Of a stretch of 64,000 nucleotides of DNA, positions 38,636 through 47,367 are shown piece after piece. The notes beneath the pieces are model-generated. The model was not told where the DNA came from. It saw nothing but the letters and a program-made list of their open reading frames with translations, and did no database searches. The stretch is from DAOTUB01 sp034437455 (GTDB lineage Bacteria; Chloroflexota; Anaerolineae; B4-G1). Every line of letters starts with the position of its first letter. Positions within the stretch are counted from its first letter, which is position 1. The stretch lies in contig DAOTUB010000225.1 in the NCBI GenBank assembly GCA_034437455.1, positions 81,232-145,231 on the forward strand, read 5' to 3'. Both the position numbers and the translations under genes were made by a program.

Positions 38636-40386
38636 AGTATCTCGGACGTGCATTAGGTTATCTCAGACAGTACTGGCTCTTGACCATAGGCGCTTTTCTC
38701 AGCCTGCTCATCTCCACCGCCGCGCGCCTGGTCATCCCGCGTCTGACCCAGCGGATCATTGACGACGGGATCGCGGGGGGACGGCTGGACATTGTTATCG
38801 GATCTGCGGTGGGGATGGTGGTCCTGGTCATCGCCGGGTCGGGCTTTACCTTTTTGCAGGGGGTGCTCTCCGCGCGCACGGCCCAGGGCGTGGCTTACGA
38901 TCTGCGGAACCAACTCTATGCCAAGATCCAATCCCTGTCCTTCAGCTACCACGATCGCGCCCAGACCGGGCAACTGCTCACCCGCGCCACGTCCGACGTC
39001 GATATGGTGCACATGTTCGTCGGCATGGGCTTTATCCAGCTTCTCAGCGCCATTTTGATGATGGGCGGCAGCATCGTGCTGCTGGTCGCCACCGACTGGC
39101 AACTGGCGCTCATCATGCTCGTACTGGTGCCACTCACCTTTGGCCTTTTTGCCTTTTTCGCCGGCAAGGCCCGCCCGCTCTTTATGCAGATTCAGCAGCG
39201 TCTGGCCGATCTCAACACCGTGTTGCAGGAGAACCTGGTCGGCGTGCGCGTCGTCAAGGCGTTTGCCCGCGAACCTTACGAGCAAGCGCACTATGCCCAG
39301 GCGAATCAGAACTTGTTCGACCTCAACCTGGCTGTTGGACGGTTGATGTCCACGGCCATGCCCCTCATCTTTCTCATCGCCAACCTGTCGCTCCTGGCTG
39401 TCTACTGGATCGGCGGCTACCAGGCCATCGCCGGTCGCGTCAGTGTGGGGCGGCTGGTCGCCTTTGCCAATTACATGATGATGGCCTTTTTCCCAATGAT
39501 GATGCTGGGGATGATCATGGCGATGATCTCGCAGGCGGGCGCTTCTGCCGAGCGTGTCTTTGAGATCGTGGACGCCCAGTCGGAGGTGCTCGAAAAGCCG
39601 GACGCGATTTCCCTTCCTTCCTCTCAGGGACGGGTGTCCTTCGAGCACGTTGGTTTTCGCTATTTTGGCGGGGGCGACATGGTGCTCAAGGACGTCAGCT
39701 TTACCGCCGAGCCGGGCCAGACGGTGGCGCTCCTGGGCGCGACCGGCTCCGGCAAGTCGACCATCATCAACCTCATCCCGCGCTTCTACGATGCGACCGA
39801 GGGGCGGGTGATGATTGACGGCCAGGACGTGCGCGACGTGACGCTCGACTCCTTGCGGCGGCAGATCGGCATCGTGTTGCAAGAGACGATGCTCTTCTCC
39901 GGCACGATCCGCGAGAATATCGCCTTTGGTCGGCCCGATGCCCCGATGGAAGAGATCGTCGCTGCCGCCAAGATCGCCGAGGCGCACGACTTTATCACGA
40001 GCTTTCCCGAGGGATACGACGCGCTGGTGGGCGAGCGGGGAGTCACGCTCTCTGGTGGGCAGAAGCAGCGCATCGCCATCGCTCGCGCGCTGCTCCTGGA
40101 TCCGCGCATTCTCATCTTTGACGACGCAACCTCCAGCGTGGATTACGAGACGGAGTACCGCATCCAGCAGGCGCTGGAGCGATTGATGGAGGGTCGCACC
40201 AGTTTCGTCATCGCTCAGCGCGTCGCCACCGTGCTCAACGCGGACCAGATCCTGGTGCTGGAGCGGGGCGAGATCGCGGCGCGGGGCACGCACGAGGAAT
40301 TGTTGGATAAAAGCCCTATCTATGCCGAGATTTACTATTCGCAGTTGGAGGGAGAGCGTGATGAAAAACTGGAGGTCGCACGATGA
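38632..40386 (+). CDS. heterodimeric ABC exporter, half with degenerate ATP site
   Basis: About 584 residues. Six membrane segments (to about 320) with the exporter fold, then an ATPase domain: Walker A GATGSGKSTI, Q-loop VLQETMLFSGTIRENIAFG, signature LSGGQKQR. Walker B reads RILIFDDATSSVD, where Asp replaces the catalytic Glu, and the H-loop reads VIAQRVAT, where Gln replaces His. These are the marks of the non-hydrolysing site of heterodimeric exporters such as TM287/288 or LmrCD. The start is TTG 38632, in TTGA overlap with the tetR stop; the 34 codons upstream lie in tetR in another frame. The ABC partner starts at 40383. Confidence 0.93.
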   Translation: MKYLGRALGYLRQYWLLTIGAFLSLLISTAARLVIPRLTQRIIDDGIAGGRLDIVIGSAVGMVVLVIAGSGFTFLQGVLSARTAQGVAYDLRNQLYAKIQSLSFSYHDRAQTGQLLTRATSDVDMVHMFVGMGFIQLLSAILMMGGSIVLLVATDWQLALIMLVLVPLTFGLFAFFAGKARPLFMQIQQRLADLNTVLQENLVGVRVVKAFAREPYEQAHYAQANQNLFDLNLAVGRLMSTAMPLIFLIANLSLLAVYWIGGYQAIAGRVSVGRLVAFANYMMMAFFPMMMLGMIMAMISQAGASAERVFEIVDAQSEVLEKPDAISLPSSQGRVSFEHVGFRYFGGGDMVLKDVSFTAEPGQTVALLGATGSGKSTIINLIPRFYDATEGRVMIDGQDVRDVTLDSLRRQIGIVLQETMLFSGTIRENIAFGRPDAPMEEIVAAAKIAEAHDFITSFPEGYDALVGERGVTLSGGQKQRIAIARALLLDPRILIFDDATSSVDYETEYRIQQALERLMEGRTSFVIAQRVATVLNADQILVLERGEIAARGTHEELLDKSPIYAEIYYSQLEGERDEKLEVAR

Positions 40387-42236
40387 TATTTGGCGGTAGA
40401 CACATGCGCGGCCTGACACAAGAGGTTGTCAAGCCGACGGAGACAGGAAAGACCCTGCGTCGCTTGTTGGAGTATTTCCGTCCGTTCTGGAAACTGCTGG
40501 TGGTAGCGGCTGTGTTGATCGTCGTCAGCACGCTACTGCGACTGGCCGCCCCTTACTTGATCGGCGTCGCCGTGGACCGGTTCATCGAGCCTGGCGACCA
40601 GCTATCCCCGGAAACCAACCGCATTTCTGGACTCACCACGACCATGCTCCTGCTGCTCGGTACTTACCTGCTGAACTGGGCTGCTACCGCCGGACAATTC
40701 TACCTGATGACGGTGGTCGGGCAGCGGGTGCTGCTCCACATGCGCACGCTGATCTTTGGCCGCATCCAGACTCTTTCGCTCAGTTTCTTCGACCGGCAAG
40801 AGGCCGGCGACCTGATGTCCCGCCTGGTCAACGACACTCAGGTCATCAACCAGGTCTTTAGCGGCGGGATCGTGCGGCTGGCGAGCATGAGCCTCTCGCT
40901 CATCGGCATCGTCATCTCGATGCTCAGTCTCAACTGGCGACTGGCGTTGGTCAGTTTCACGGTGCTGCCGGTGATGCTGCTGACCACGACGCTCTTTTCC
41001 CGGCGGGCGCGAACCGCTTTTCGGCGCACCCGCCAGACCATCGGCGAGGTAAGCGCAGAATTGCAGGAGAACATCGCCGCCGTGCGCGAGGTGCAGGCGT
41101 TTGCCCGCGAGGATGCGAACGTGGCCGAGTTTGAGACGGTCAATGCCGCCAATCGCGACGCCAACGTCCAGGCCCAATCGATTCTCTCGGCTTTCTCTCC
41201 TGCTCTCGACGTGCTCAGCACGATTGCGTTGGCCATCGTGGCGGGCTACGGCGGTTACCTGGCGCTGTCCCCCCCCACAGCCCCCCCCGTTGGGGGGGGA
41301 GGAGGGGGGGGGCTGGTCAGCGTGGGAGTCATCGTCTCCTTCCTGATCTATGTACAGCGTTTCTACGAGCCTATCCGCATGATCGCCACGCTCTACACTC
41401 AGCTCCAGGCGGCCATCGCGGGCGCCGAGCGCATCTTTGAACTGCTCGACACTCCGCCGGAGATCACCGACGTGCCCGACGCCGTGACTTTGCCGCCCAT
41501 TCAGGGGCGAGTCGAGCTTGACCGCGTCACTTTTGCTTACCAGGAGGATGAGCCGGTGCTGCGAGACATCAGCCTGACAGCCGAGCCAGGCCAGACGGTG
41601 GCGCTGGTAGGGCCGACCGGCGTGGGCAAGACGACGCTCGTCAGCTTGCTTTCCCGTTTCTACGACGTGGATCAGGGCAAGATACTGATAGACGGTCACG
41701 ACCTGCGGCAGGTCAAGCGCGAGAGCTTGCGGCGGCAGATGGGCATCGTCCTCCAGGACACCTTCCTCTTCTCCGGCACGGTGATGGAGAATATTCGCTA
41801 CGGTCGTCTCGAGGCGGAGGACGAAGAGGTCATCGCAGCGGCGCGACTGGCGAACGCCGACCAGTTCATCACCCGGCTGCCGGAGGGCTACCAGACCGAG
41901 CTGGGCGAGCGCGGACACAACCTGAGCCAGGGACAGCGGCAGTTGATCGCCATCGCCCGCGCGGTGCTGGCCGATCCGCGCATCCTGATCCTCGACGAGG
42001 CGACCTCCAGCGTCGACACGCGCACTGAACTCTTGATCCAACGCGCGCTGGACGAGTTGCTGAAAGGGCGTACTTCTTTCGTCATCGCCCACCGGCTGAG
42101 CACCATCCGCAACGCCGATCAAGTGCTCGTGCTCGAAGGGGGCCGCATCGTCGAGAGGGGCACGCACGAGGAACTGCTGGCTGCACAGGGCTTGTACGCC
42201 GATCTCTACAACAGTCAGTTTCGGAGGCAGGCGTAA
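40383..42236 (+). CDS. heterodimeric ABC exporter, half with active ATP site
   Basis: 617 residues. Six membrane segments, then an ATPase domain: Walker A GPTGVGKTTL, Walker B ILILDEATSSVD with the catalytic Glu, H-loop FVIAHRLST, and a non-canonical signature LSQGQRQL. The altered signature pairs with the altered Walker B of the partner to make one degenerate site, the classic heterodimer arrangement. The start ATG overlaps the partner's stop (ATGA). Residues about 296-311, in the external loop between membrane segments 5 and 6, are Pro/Gly-rich sequence from an inserted C/G palindrome (41269-41312). Confidence 0.94.
   Translation: MIFGGRHMRGLTQEVVKPTETGKTLRRLLEYFRPFWKLLVVAAVLIVVSTLLRLAAPYLIGVAVDRFIEPGDQLSPETNRISGLTTTMLLLLGTYLLNWAATAGQFYLMTVVGQRVLLHMRTLIFGRIQTLSLSFFDRQEAGDLMSRLVNDTQVINQVFSGGIVRLASMSLSLIGIVISMLSLNWRLALVSFTVLPVMLLTTTLFSRRARTAFRRTRQTIGEVSAELQENIAAVREVQAFAREDANVAEFETVNAANRDANVQAQSILSAFSPALDVLSTIALAIVAGYGGYLALSPPTAPPVGGGGGGGLVSVGVIVSFLIYVQRFYEPIRMIATLYTQLQAAIAGAERIFELLDTPPEITDVPDAVTLPPIQGRVELDRVTFAYQEDEPVLRDISLTAEPGQTVALVGPTGVGKTTLVSLLSRFYDVDQGKILIDGHDLRQVKRESLRRQMGIVLQDTFLFSGTVMENIRYGRLEAEDEEVIAAARLANADQFITRLPEGYQTELGERGHNLSQGQRQLIAIARAVLADPRILILDEATSSVDTRTELLIQRALDELLKGRTSFVIAHRLSTIRNADQVLVLEGGRIVERGTHEELLAAQGLYADLYNSQFRRQA
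41269..41312. repeat. nested C/G palindrome inserted in frame in an ABC exporter gene
   Basis: C8, ACAG, C8, GTT, G8, AGGA, G9. The same design as the copies in lon and at 30251. It is read as SPPTAPPV then a run of Gly, with the frame kept. Confidence 0.85.
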
Positions 42237-42263
42237 TCCTTTTTAAACAGATAAGGCGGTCTA

Positions 42264-43055
42264 TCAAATGCGTAGCTTGAACTGCCAGCGCTTTTTTATC
42301 CAAGTCAGCATACTTTGAAAGAAGCGCCCCAGTTCTACAAACACGAAAAAGGCATCGCCATCCTGTTTAGTGCTTTGCCTTTTGTAGTGCATCACTTGAA
42401 CGTCGCGTAAGAACCAGATCTCCCACCCGGCGTCGTGCATTCTGGTGCACACGTCAGGCTCCTCGGCATACAAAAACAAATCTTCGTCGAAAAGCCCCAC
42501 TTCTACGATAGCTTCGCATCGAACCAGCCAACAGGCCCCGGTCAAGATCGGCACCTGGCGCGGCTCAGGGAATAGAATGCGCACCTGATCCTGACCCAGC
42601 GAGGCCAGACGTTCGATGAGAAACTCGGTCAATTGACGCGGCGTACAACGCACCCAATTAAAGGGCAATTGTCCATCCCCGCCCACCAATTCCGGCCCCA
42701 TCAACCCGATGCGAGGATGTTCCTCTATGAAGGTGAGCATCCGCTGAATCGCGCCTGCCGGTACGATCGTGTCAGGATTGATCAACAAGACATAGCGTCC
42801 CCGGCATAGCCGTAGCCCCTGATTATTAGCCGTGCCAAAGCCCTTGTTGTCGTCGTTGGCGATGAGCCGCACGTCGGGGAATTCCCGCGCGACCATCTCT
42901 GGGCTGCCGTCGTGGGAGGCGTTATCCACCACAAAGATCTCGTACGACAACCCCGGCGGGGCGGTATCATAGATGGACTGCAAGCAAGCTTTGAGCAAAT
43001 CCTGTACGTTCCAGGAGACGATGATAATAGATAGAACAGTTTTTGTTTCAGACAT
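42264..43055 (-). CDS. family 2 glycosyltransferase (rhamnosyltransferase-like)
   Basis: About 263 residues. LSIIIVSWNVQDLLKACLQS opens the GT-A fold. VVDNASHDGS binds the nucleotide, NKGFGTANNQGL follows, and INPDTIVPAGA holds the metal-binding DxD-like segment. Further on are GACWLVR and DEDLFLYAEEPDVCTRM, typical of WbbL-type rhamnosyltransferases. It would add a sugar to a surface glycan or lipid. The frame is open 23 codons upstream, but ATG 43055 begins the conserved region. It is the last gene of the crtI-crtB group (65-bp gap), so a carotenoid glycosyltransferase role is possible but unproven. Confidence 0.85.
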   Translation of the reverse strand: MSETKTVLSIIIVSWNVQDLLKACLQSIYDTAPPGLSYEIFVVDNASHDGSPEMVAREFPDVRLIANDDNKGFGTANNQGLRLCRGRYVLLINPDTIVPAGAIQRMLTFIEEHPRIGLMGPELVGGDGQLPFNWVRCTPRQLTEFLIERLASLGQDQVRILFPEPRQVPILTGACWLVRCEAIVEVGLFDEDLFLYAEEPDVCTRMHDAGWEIWFLRDVQVMHYKRQSTKQDGDAFFVFVELGRFFQSMLTWIKKRWQFKLRI

Positions 43056-43120
43056 AATACCCTCGAATTCGCCATCTGATGACCGTCTGAGACACCTGGC
43101 GACCGGCAAAGTGCGCTGGT

Positions 43121-44071
43121 TCATATTGCTGATAATTTCATCGAGTCACGATGGTCTCGGCGGGCGACGTGCTGAAGAGCAACGGAGACGGCCAACCAGC
43201 CGATTTTGAGCCAGGTGGAAAGATTGCGCCGTTCGCTGTATGCAGCGCGCAGCGTGTAGCCGTCGCGTTCTATGGCATCCAGGACGCCTTCAAAACGGGC
43301 GCAATACCAATACCCCACGATCTTGCAACGTAAAACGGTCAGTTCGTCTAAATAGCGTTTGCCCTCGGAAAAGTATTGCCGCGCTTGGTTCACCCGCTCT
43401 TGCACCCAGGCTCGAAAAGGAGGGCTGTCCACATCTTTCAGATCGATGTTGTGCACTTCCAGGTATTCCGCGGGTATGTTGATGAATCCCTCGGCGATGT
43501 CCGCCAGCATATCGCGGAGCTGGTGAACGATGTGGGCAGCAGTGGCTGCCAGGTAACGGTACTCGTTGACAGGATAAGGGTGACCATTGCCAATGAAATA
43601 CTGGATGCCGTCGGTGACCGACTTGCCCAGGCAGTTCGAGTACCAGGTCAGCTCCTGTTGGCTAATGAGCCGCCCTTTGCGGTAAGCGTCAAACTCAATG
43701 ACCGCCAAAAAGTTACGAATAAACGATTCCAGCCCACTGTTCTCGCCCCTGTCGTGGCTAACGAGGTCGGCGATCATTTGCTCTTCCCGCGTCAGATCAT
43801 CGGGGCGTTCGCCTTTGTATAGTCGATCAATCAACTCCCTTTGTCGCTTGATGAAGGAGATGCGCTCGTCGCTGGATGGAGATGAAATATCTATGACATC
43901 GTCGGCCCAGCGGAAATAGGCATACGCCCGATAGCAGTCATCCACCAGGTCTTTATCCACCATCAGGCGAGCTGTGTAATATGTCTGCTTGCTACTGGCC
44001 CAGGTAATAGACCGGGCCAAGTCGGCAGTGGCATCCATTGCAAGTACGCTCTCCTCACGTGCTATCTCCAC
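43121..44071 (-). CDS. crtB: phytoene/squalene synthase family protein
   Basis: 316 residues. The first aspartate-rich motif is in YAYFRWADDVID and the second region is in LRDMLADIAEGFINIP, with the helical pattern of trans-isoprenyl diphosphate synthases (head-to-head type). The opening SITWASSKQTYYTARLM fits. It would join two prenyl diphosphates, probably two geranylgeranyl diphosphates to phytoene, given the neighbouring desaturase. Start: GTG 44071 overlaps crtI by 10 bp; ATG 44038 is also possible and lies after a GAGGAG. Squalene or diapophytoene as product cannot be excluded. Confidence 0.85.
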   Translation of the reverse strand: MEIAREESVLAMDATADLARSITWASSKQTYYTARLMVDKDLVDDCYRAYAYFRWADDVIDISSPSSDERISFIKRQRELIDRLYKGERPDDLTREEQMIADLVSHDRGENSGLESFIRNFLAVIEFDAYRKGRLISQQELTWYSNCLGKSVTDGIQYFIGNGHPYPVNEYRYLAATAAHIVHQLRDMLADIAEGFINIPAEYLEVHNIDLKDVDSPPFRAWVQERVNQARQYFSEGKRYLDELTVLRCKIVGYWYCARFEGVLDAIERDGYTLRAAYSERRNLSTWLKIGWLAVSVALQHVARRDHRDSMKLSAI

Positions 44072-45552
44072 TTGGCAGCGTCCTGTAGGATACGTTCGGC
44101 GGTGAGGCGGGCGGAAATGAGTACGGGCGCCACGCCGCTGCCAGGATGGGTGCTGGCCCCTACAAAGTACAAGTTCTGGTAGCGGGCATGCCGGTTATGC
44201 GGACGCAGATAGCCCATTTGCATCAGGTTATGGTTCAGGCCAAGATTGGCGCCCTTGACCATGTTGTACCGACTCTGCCAGTGGCGCGGGGTGTAGCTCA
44301 CCTCGAACTTGATGTGTTCGTCCAGATCGTCAACGCCGATTTGCGCCAACCGCTGCAGCACGAGCCGCCTGGCCCGTTTCTTCATGGCAGCCCAGTCCTG
44401 GGGCGCAGCGTCGTTGATGTGCCCTACCGGAACGATTACCATCAACGTGTCCTGCCCCTGTGGGGCCAGCGAGGGGTCTATGCGCGCCGGCGCGTTCAGG
44501 TAAAAACTCGGCTTATCGGGCAGCGTAAGTTCCTTGAGAACGCTATCAAAACCTTGACGGTACTCGGTACTCAGGAAAATGTTGTGCGGCCCGAGTTGCA
44601 GGTACGGCTTATCAACGCCCCAGTAGAAGGTCACTGTCGAGCAACTGTACCGTTTACGTTCGAGCTGGTCAGCGGTGCCATTGTCGGGCAGGAGGCGGCG
44701 GTACACGTAGGGCAGATCGGCGTTAGCAACGACAATGTCGGCCTGTATCTGTCGCCCGTCGGCCAGGGTGATGCCGGTCACCCGTCGGCCATTCACGTCG
44801 ATCCGTTTGACAGAGGCTCTGTACATGAATTGGACTCCGTTTCGTTCGGCAATGCCCCTCAGCGCCTCGACGATACGGGCCATCCCTCCCATCGGGAACC
44901 AGACGCCCCTCACCAACTCGGCATATTGGAGCAACGAAAAAGTGGCCGGAGCCTCGTAGGGGCTAAGGCCGATGTACATGTCCTGGAAGGTGAACGCGGC
45001 TTTTAACCGATGATCGTCGAAATAGTTTCCCATGTGAGCGTAATGCTTGACCAGCAGCTTGAGCTTGAAAAGCACAAGCAGGTTCTTCAAGTTAAAGAAC
45101 TCGAACAGGTTGTCAAAGCTGCGCTCCACCAGATGGGGTAAAGCGAGTTTGTAATGAACACGCGCTTCGTCGAGGTAGCGCAAAAAGCCGCCAAAGCTAC
45201 CGGGTTCGATGGCCTCCAACTGCGCCTGCATTCTGTTCAGATCCGAAGTCATGGTCAGGGAAAAGCCGTCGTCAAAATGAATCCGGTACGTGGGGTCTAT
45301 GCGGCGCAAGTCCAGATGGTCTTCCATGCGCTCGCCCAGGTCAGTGAACGTCTGAGCATAGATCTCGGGCATCAAAAACAGTGTCGGGCCGGTGTCGAAG
45401 CAATGCCCGTCCTTGACCAGACGGCTGCAACGTCCACCCGCTTGTTTATCTTTTTCTATCACGGTGACCTGGTAGCCGTGTCGCGCCAGACGGGCCGCAG
45501 TGGCGATACCCCCCACACCAGCGCCGATCACCAGGGCAGTCGAGCGTTTCAT
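44062..45552 (-). CDS. crtI: phytoene desaturase (CrtI family)
   Basis: 496 residues. FAD-binding VIGAGVGGIATAARLARHGYQ sits at the N terminus (glycine motif GxGxxG), followed by VIEKDKQAGGRCS and FDTGPTLFLMP. QDMYIGLSPYEAPATFS lies in the middle. The C-terminal FAD motif is LYFVGASTHPGSGVAPVLIS. This is the CrtI pattern of a bacterial carotene desaturase, which introduces double bonds into phytoene at the membrane. A promoter-like TTGCCT-N16-TATAAT lies 51 bp upstream. It overlaps crtB at its 3' end and forms a transcript with crtB and the glycosyltransferase. The end product (lycopene, neurosporene or other) is not predictable. Confidence 0.93.
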   Translation of the reverse strand: MKRSTALVIGAGVGGIATAARLARHGYQVTVIEKDKQAGGRCSRLVKDGHCFDTGPTLFLMPEIYAQTFTDLGERMEDHLDLRRIDPTYRIHFDDGFSLTMTSDLNRMQAQLEAIEPGSFGGFLRYLDEARVHYKLALPHLVERSFDNLFEFFNLKNLLVLFKLKLLVKHYAHMGNYFDDHRLKAAFTFQDMYIGLSPYEAPATFSLLQYAELVRGVWFPMGGMARIVEALRGIAERNGVQFMYRASVKRIDVNGRRVTGITLADGRQIQADIVVANADLPYVYRRLLPDNGTADQLERKRYSCSTVTFYWGVDKPYLQLGPHNIFLSTEYRQGFDSVLKELTLPDKPSFYLNAPARIDPSLAPQGQDTLMVIVPVGHINDAAPQDWAAMKKRARRLVLQRLAQIGVDDLDEHIKFEVSYTPRHWQSRYNMVKGANLGLNHNLMQMGYLRPHNRHARYQNLYFVGASTHPGSGVAPVLISARLTAERILQDAAKWR

Positions 45553-45602
45553 CTAGGGATCCCTTTGCAGCTTTGTGATGGTCGTCTCCGCCGATACTTT
45601 GT

Positions 45603-45630
45603 ATTATACCCGCAATTCTCACTCAGGCAA
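45603..45630 (-). promoter_or_regulatory. promoter of the crtI-crtB-glycosyltransferase operon
   Basis: On the minus strand: TTGCCT (45630-45625), 16 nt, TATAAT (45608-45603). The -10 box is perfect. Confidence 0.6.
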
Positions 45631-45910
45631 TAAACTAGGAAAAGTGTTAACGCGAGGAGTCTCGCATGGCGAGAAACATATCGAGAGGTGTCTATTATGA
45701 ATGCAAACCTCGACACGGCACTTTGGTTTCTATTTCGATTGTGTTGCCGCTGAATCCACCAGCGCCGCAACTCGGCGGCTTTACGAGATAAGCCTTTCAG
45801 CAGAAGTCGAGTCGTGGCTCAACCGACTTAACAACCAGGTACCCCGAGACGCCGTTACCTGGATTCTGCCTGATGTGCCCCACGTTCAAGTATTCAGTAG
45901 CCGGTAATCA

Positions 45911-45931
45911 GCCTCACGCTTCACGCATCAC
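45911..45931 (-). repeat. three heptamers GTGATGC-GTGAAGC-GTGAGGC
   Basis: On the minus strand, directly after the asnS stop codon. The ordered set matches the end of a longer array at 50317-50361 inside the YfhO-flippase gene. Confidence 0.7.
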
Positions 45932-45932
45932 G

Positions 45933-47282
45933 TTACGGATAGACCCGCTTCAGCATGCGCGGGAAGGCGATCGTCTCGCGCAGATGGTCTATTCCACAGA
46001 TCCAGGTCACAGTGCGCTCGACCCCCAGCCCAAAGCCGGAATGGGGCGTCGAGCCGTAGCGCCGCAGGTCGATGTACCACTCGAATGCCTCGCGCGGCAG
46101 ATTCCACTCCTCAAGCCGCTGGAGCAGCAGGTCAAGGTCGGAGATGCGCTCCGAGCCGCCGGTGATCTCGCCGTATCCTTCCGGAGCGAGCAGATCCACG
46201 CTCTTTGTGACCTCCGGTCTGCCGGGCCAGGGTTCCATGTAGAACGCCTTGGCCACGGTGGGGTAGCCGTAGACGAACACGGGTTTTTCGAACCGTTTGG
46301 TTAACTCTGTCTCGTGGGGCGAGCCAAAATCGTCGCCCCATTCAATGTTCAAAAGCTCCTCAAGTTCCTCGTCGTCCGTCTGCTCCCGAATCTCGGCTCG
46401 GATCTCCGACAGCATCTCCAGGGCCTCGTCGTAAGAGACGCGCGGGAAAGGGGGGAGCACTTTCTCCAGGTGGCTGGTGTCTCGTTCGAGCAACGCCAAC
46501 TCCGCCGCTCGCTCGCGCAGACAGGTCTGGACGATGTAGGAGATGAACTGCTCTTCGATCTCTATCAGTTGATCCATATCGCAGAAGGCGGCCTCCGGCT
46601 CGACCATCCAGAACTCGGTCAGGTGGCGGCGAGTCTTGGACTTTTCGGCGCGGAAGGTGGGGCCGAAGCAGTAGACGCGGCCAAAGGCGTAGATGTTTGC
46701 CTCGTTGTAGAGCTGCCCCGACTGAGCCAGGTAGGCCGAATCGCCAAAATAATCGGTCTCGAAGAGCGTGGACGTGCCCTCGCATGCAGCGGGAGTGAGA
46801 ATGGGGGTGTCCATGTTGACAAAGCCGTTGTCGTCGAGCCAGTCGCGGATGGCGCGGATGACGGTCGCCCGTACCCGCAGCACGGCCCACTGGAGCTGCG
46901 AGCGGACCCACAGGTGGCGGTTATCCATCAGAAACTCGACCCCGTGTTCCTTGGGCTGGATGGGGTACTCCTCGGCCAGTTGCAGCACCTGGAGATCGCT
47001 GACGCCCACTTCGTAGCCGCCAGGGACGCCTGGAGCGCGGTCATCCTGTCGAATGGTGCCGGTGACGACGAGAGACGATTCTTGTGTCAGATTCTGAACT
47101 GTCTCGAAAAGCTCCGGCGCAACTTCTTTCTCAAAGACCACGCACTGAACAAAGCCGGTACCATCCCGTACCTGGAGAAACTGGAGCCTCCCTTTGTCGG
47201 TGTGATGGTAGAGCCAGCCCTGGAGTGTGACTTGTTCTCCTTCGTGCTGGGCGATATTTTCGATACGGATCGTCTTGGGCAT
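45933..47282 (-). CDS. asnS: asparaginyl-tRNA synthetase
   Basis: 449 residues. An N-terminal OB-fold anticodon-binding domain (VTLQGWLYHHTDKGRLQF, LQVRDGTGFVQCVVF) is followed by the class II core: FVNMDTPILTPAACEG (motif 1), FGPTFRAEKSKTRRHLTEFW (motif 2) and GFGLGVERTV (motif 3). Asn rather than Asp specificity is suggested by the overall pattern of AsnRS; the two families are close. It charges tRNA-Asn in the cytoplasm. A strong promoter TTGTCA-N17-TACAAT lies 40-70 bp upstream. Three heptamers follow its stop. Confidence 0.93.
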   Translation of the reverse strand: MPKTIRIENIAQHEGEQVTLQGWLYHHTDKGRLQFLQVRDGTGFVQCVVFEKEVAPELFETVQNLTQESSLVVTGTIRQDDRAPGVPGGYEVGVSDLQVLQLAEEYPIQPKEHGVEFLMDNRHLWVRSQLQWAVLRVRATVIRAIRDWLDDNGFVNMDTPILTPAACEGTSTLFETDYFGDSAYLAQSGQLYNEANIYAFGRVYCFGPTFRAEKSKTRRHLTEFWMVEPEAAFCDMDQLIEIEEQFISYIVQTCLRERAAELALLERDTSHLEKVLPPFPRVSYDEALEMLSEIRAEIREQTDDEELEELLNIEWGDDFGSPHETELTKRFEKPVFVYGYPTVAKAFYMEPWPGRPEVTKSVDLLAPEGYGEITGGSERISDLDLLLQRLEEWNLPREAFEWYIDLRRYGSTPHSGFGLGVERTVTWICGIDHLRETIAFPRMLKRVYP

Positions 47283-47321
47283 GTGGAACCTCCTACGATT
47301 TCATTTGGATGTCTGGAATGG

Positions 47322-47350
47322 ATTGTACCGTAGAATGTGCAGAGTGACAA
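47322..47350 (-). promoter_or_regulatory. promoter of asnS
   Basis: On the minus strand: TTGTCA (47350-47345), 17 nt, TACAAT (47327-47322), about 40 bp from the start codon. Confidence 0.7.
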
Positions 47351-47367
47351 GAAGCGAGAGGCAAGGT

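Larger units (their letters stand above)
45553..45932. other. intergenic region between divergent crtI and the 3' end of asnS
   Basis: Holds the crtI promoter (45603-45630) and a short heptamer repeat array (45911-45931). A 68-codon open frame at 45701-45907 shows no family pattern. Nothing else was recognised. Confidence 0.6.

Noticed and set aside
38653..40419. A 588-codon open frame on the minus strand within the first ABC gene
   Set aside because: Antisense to a clear ABC exporter gene, with low-complexity composition and no recognisable domain.
45701..45907. A 68-codon frame in the crtI-asnS gap
   Set aside because: No family pattern, no ribosome site and no conserved neighbour; treated as non-coding.
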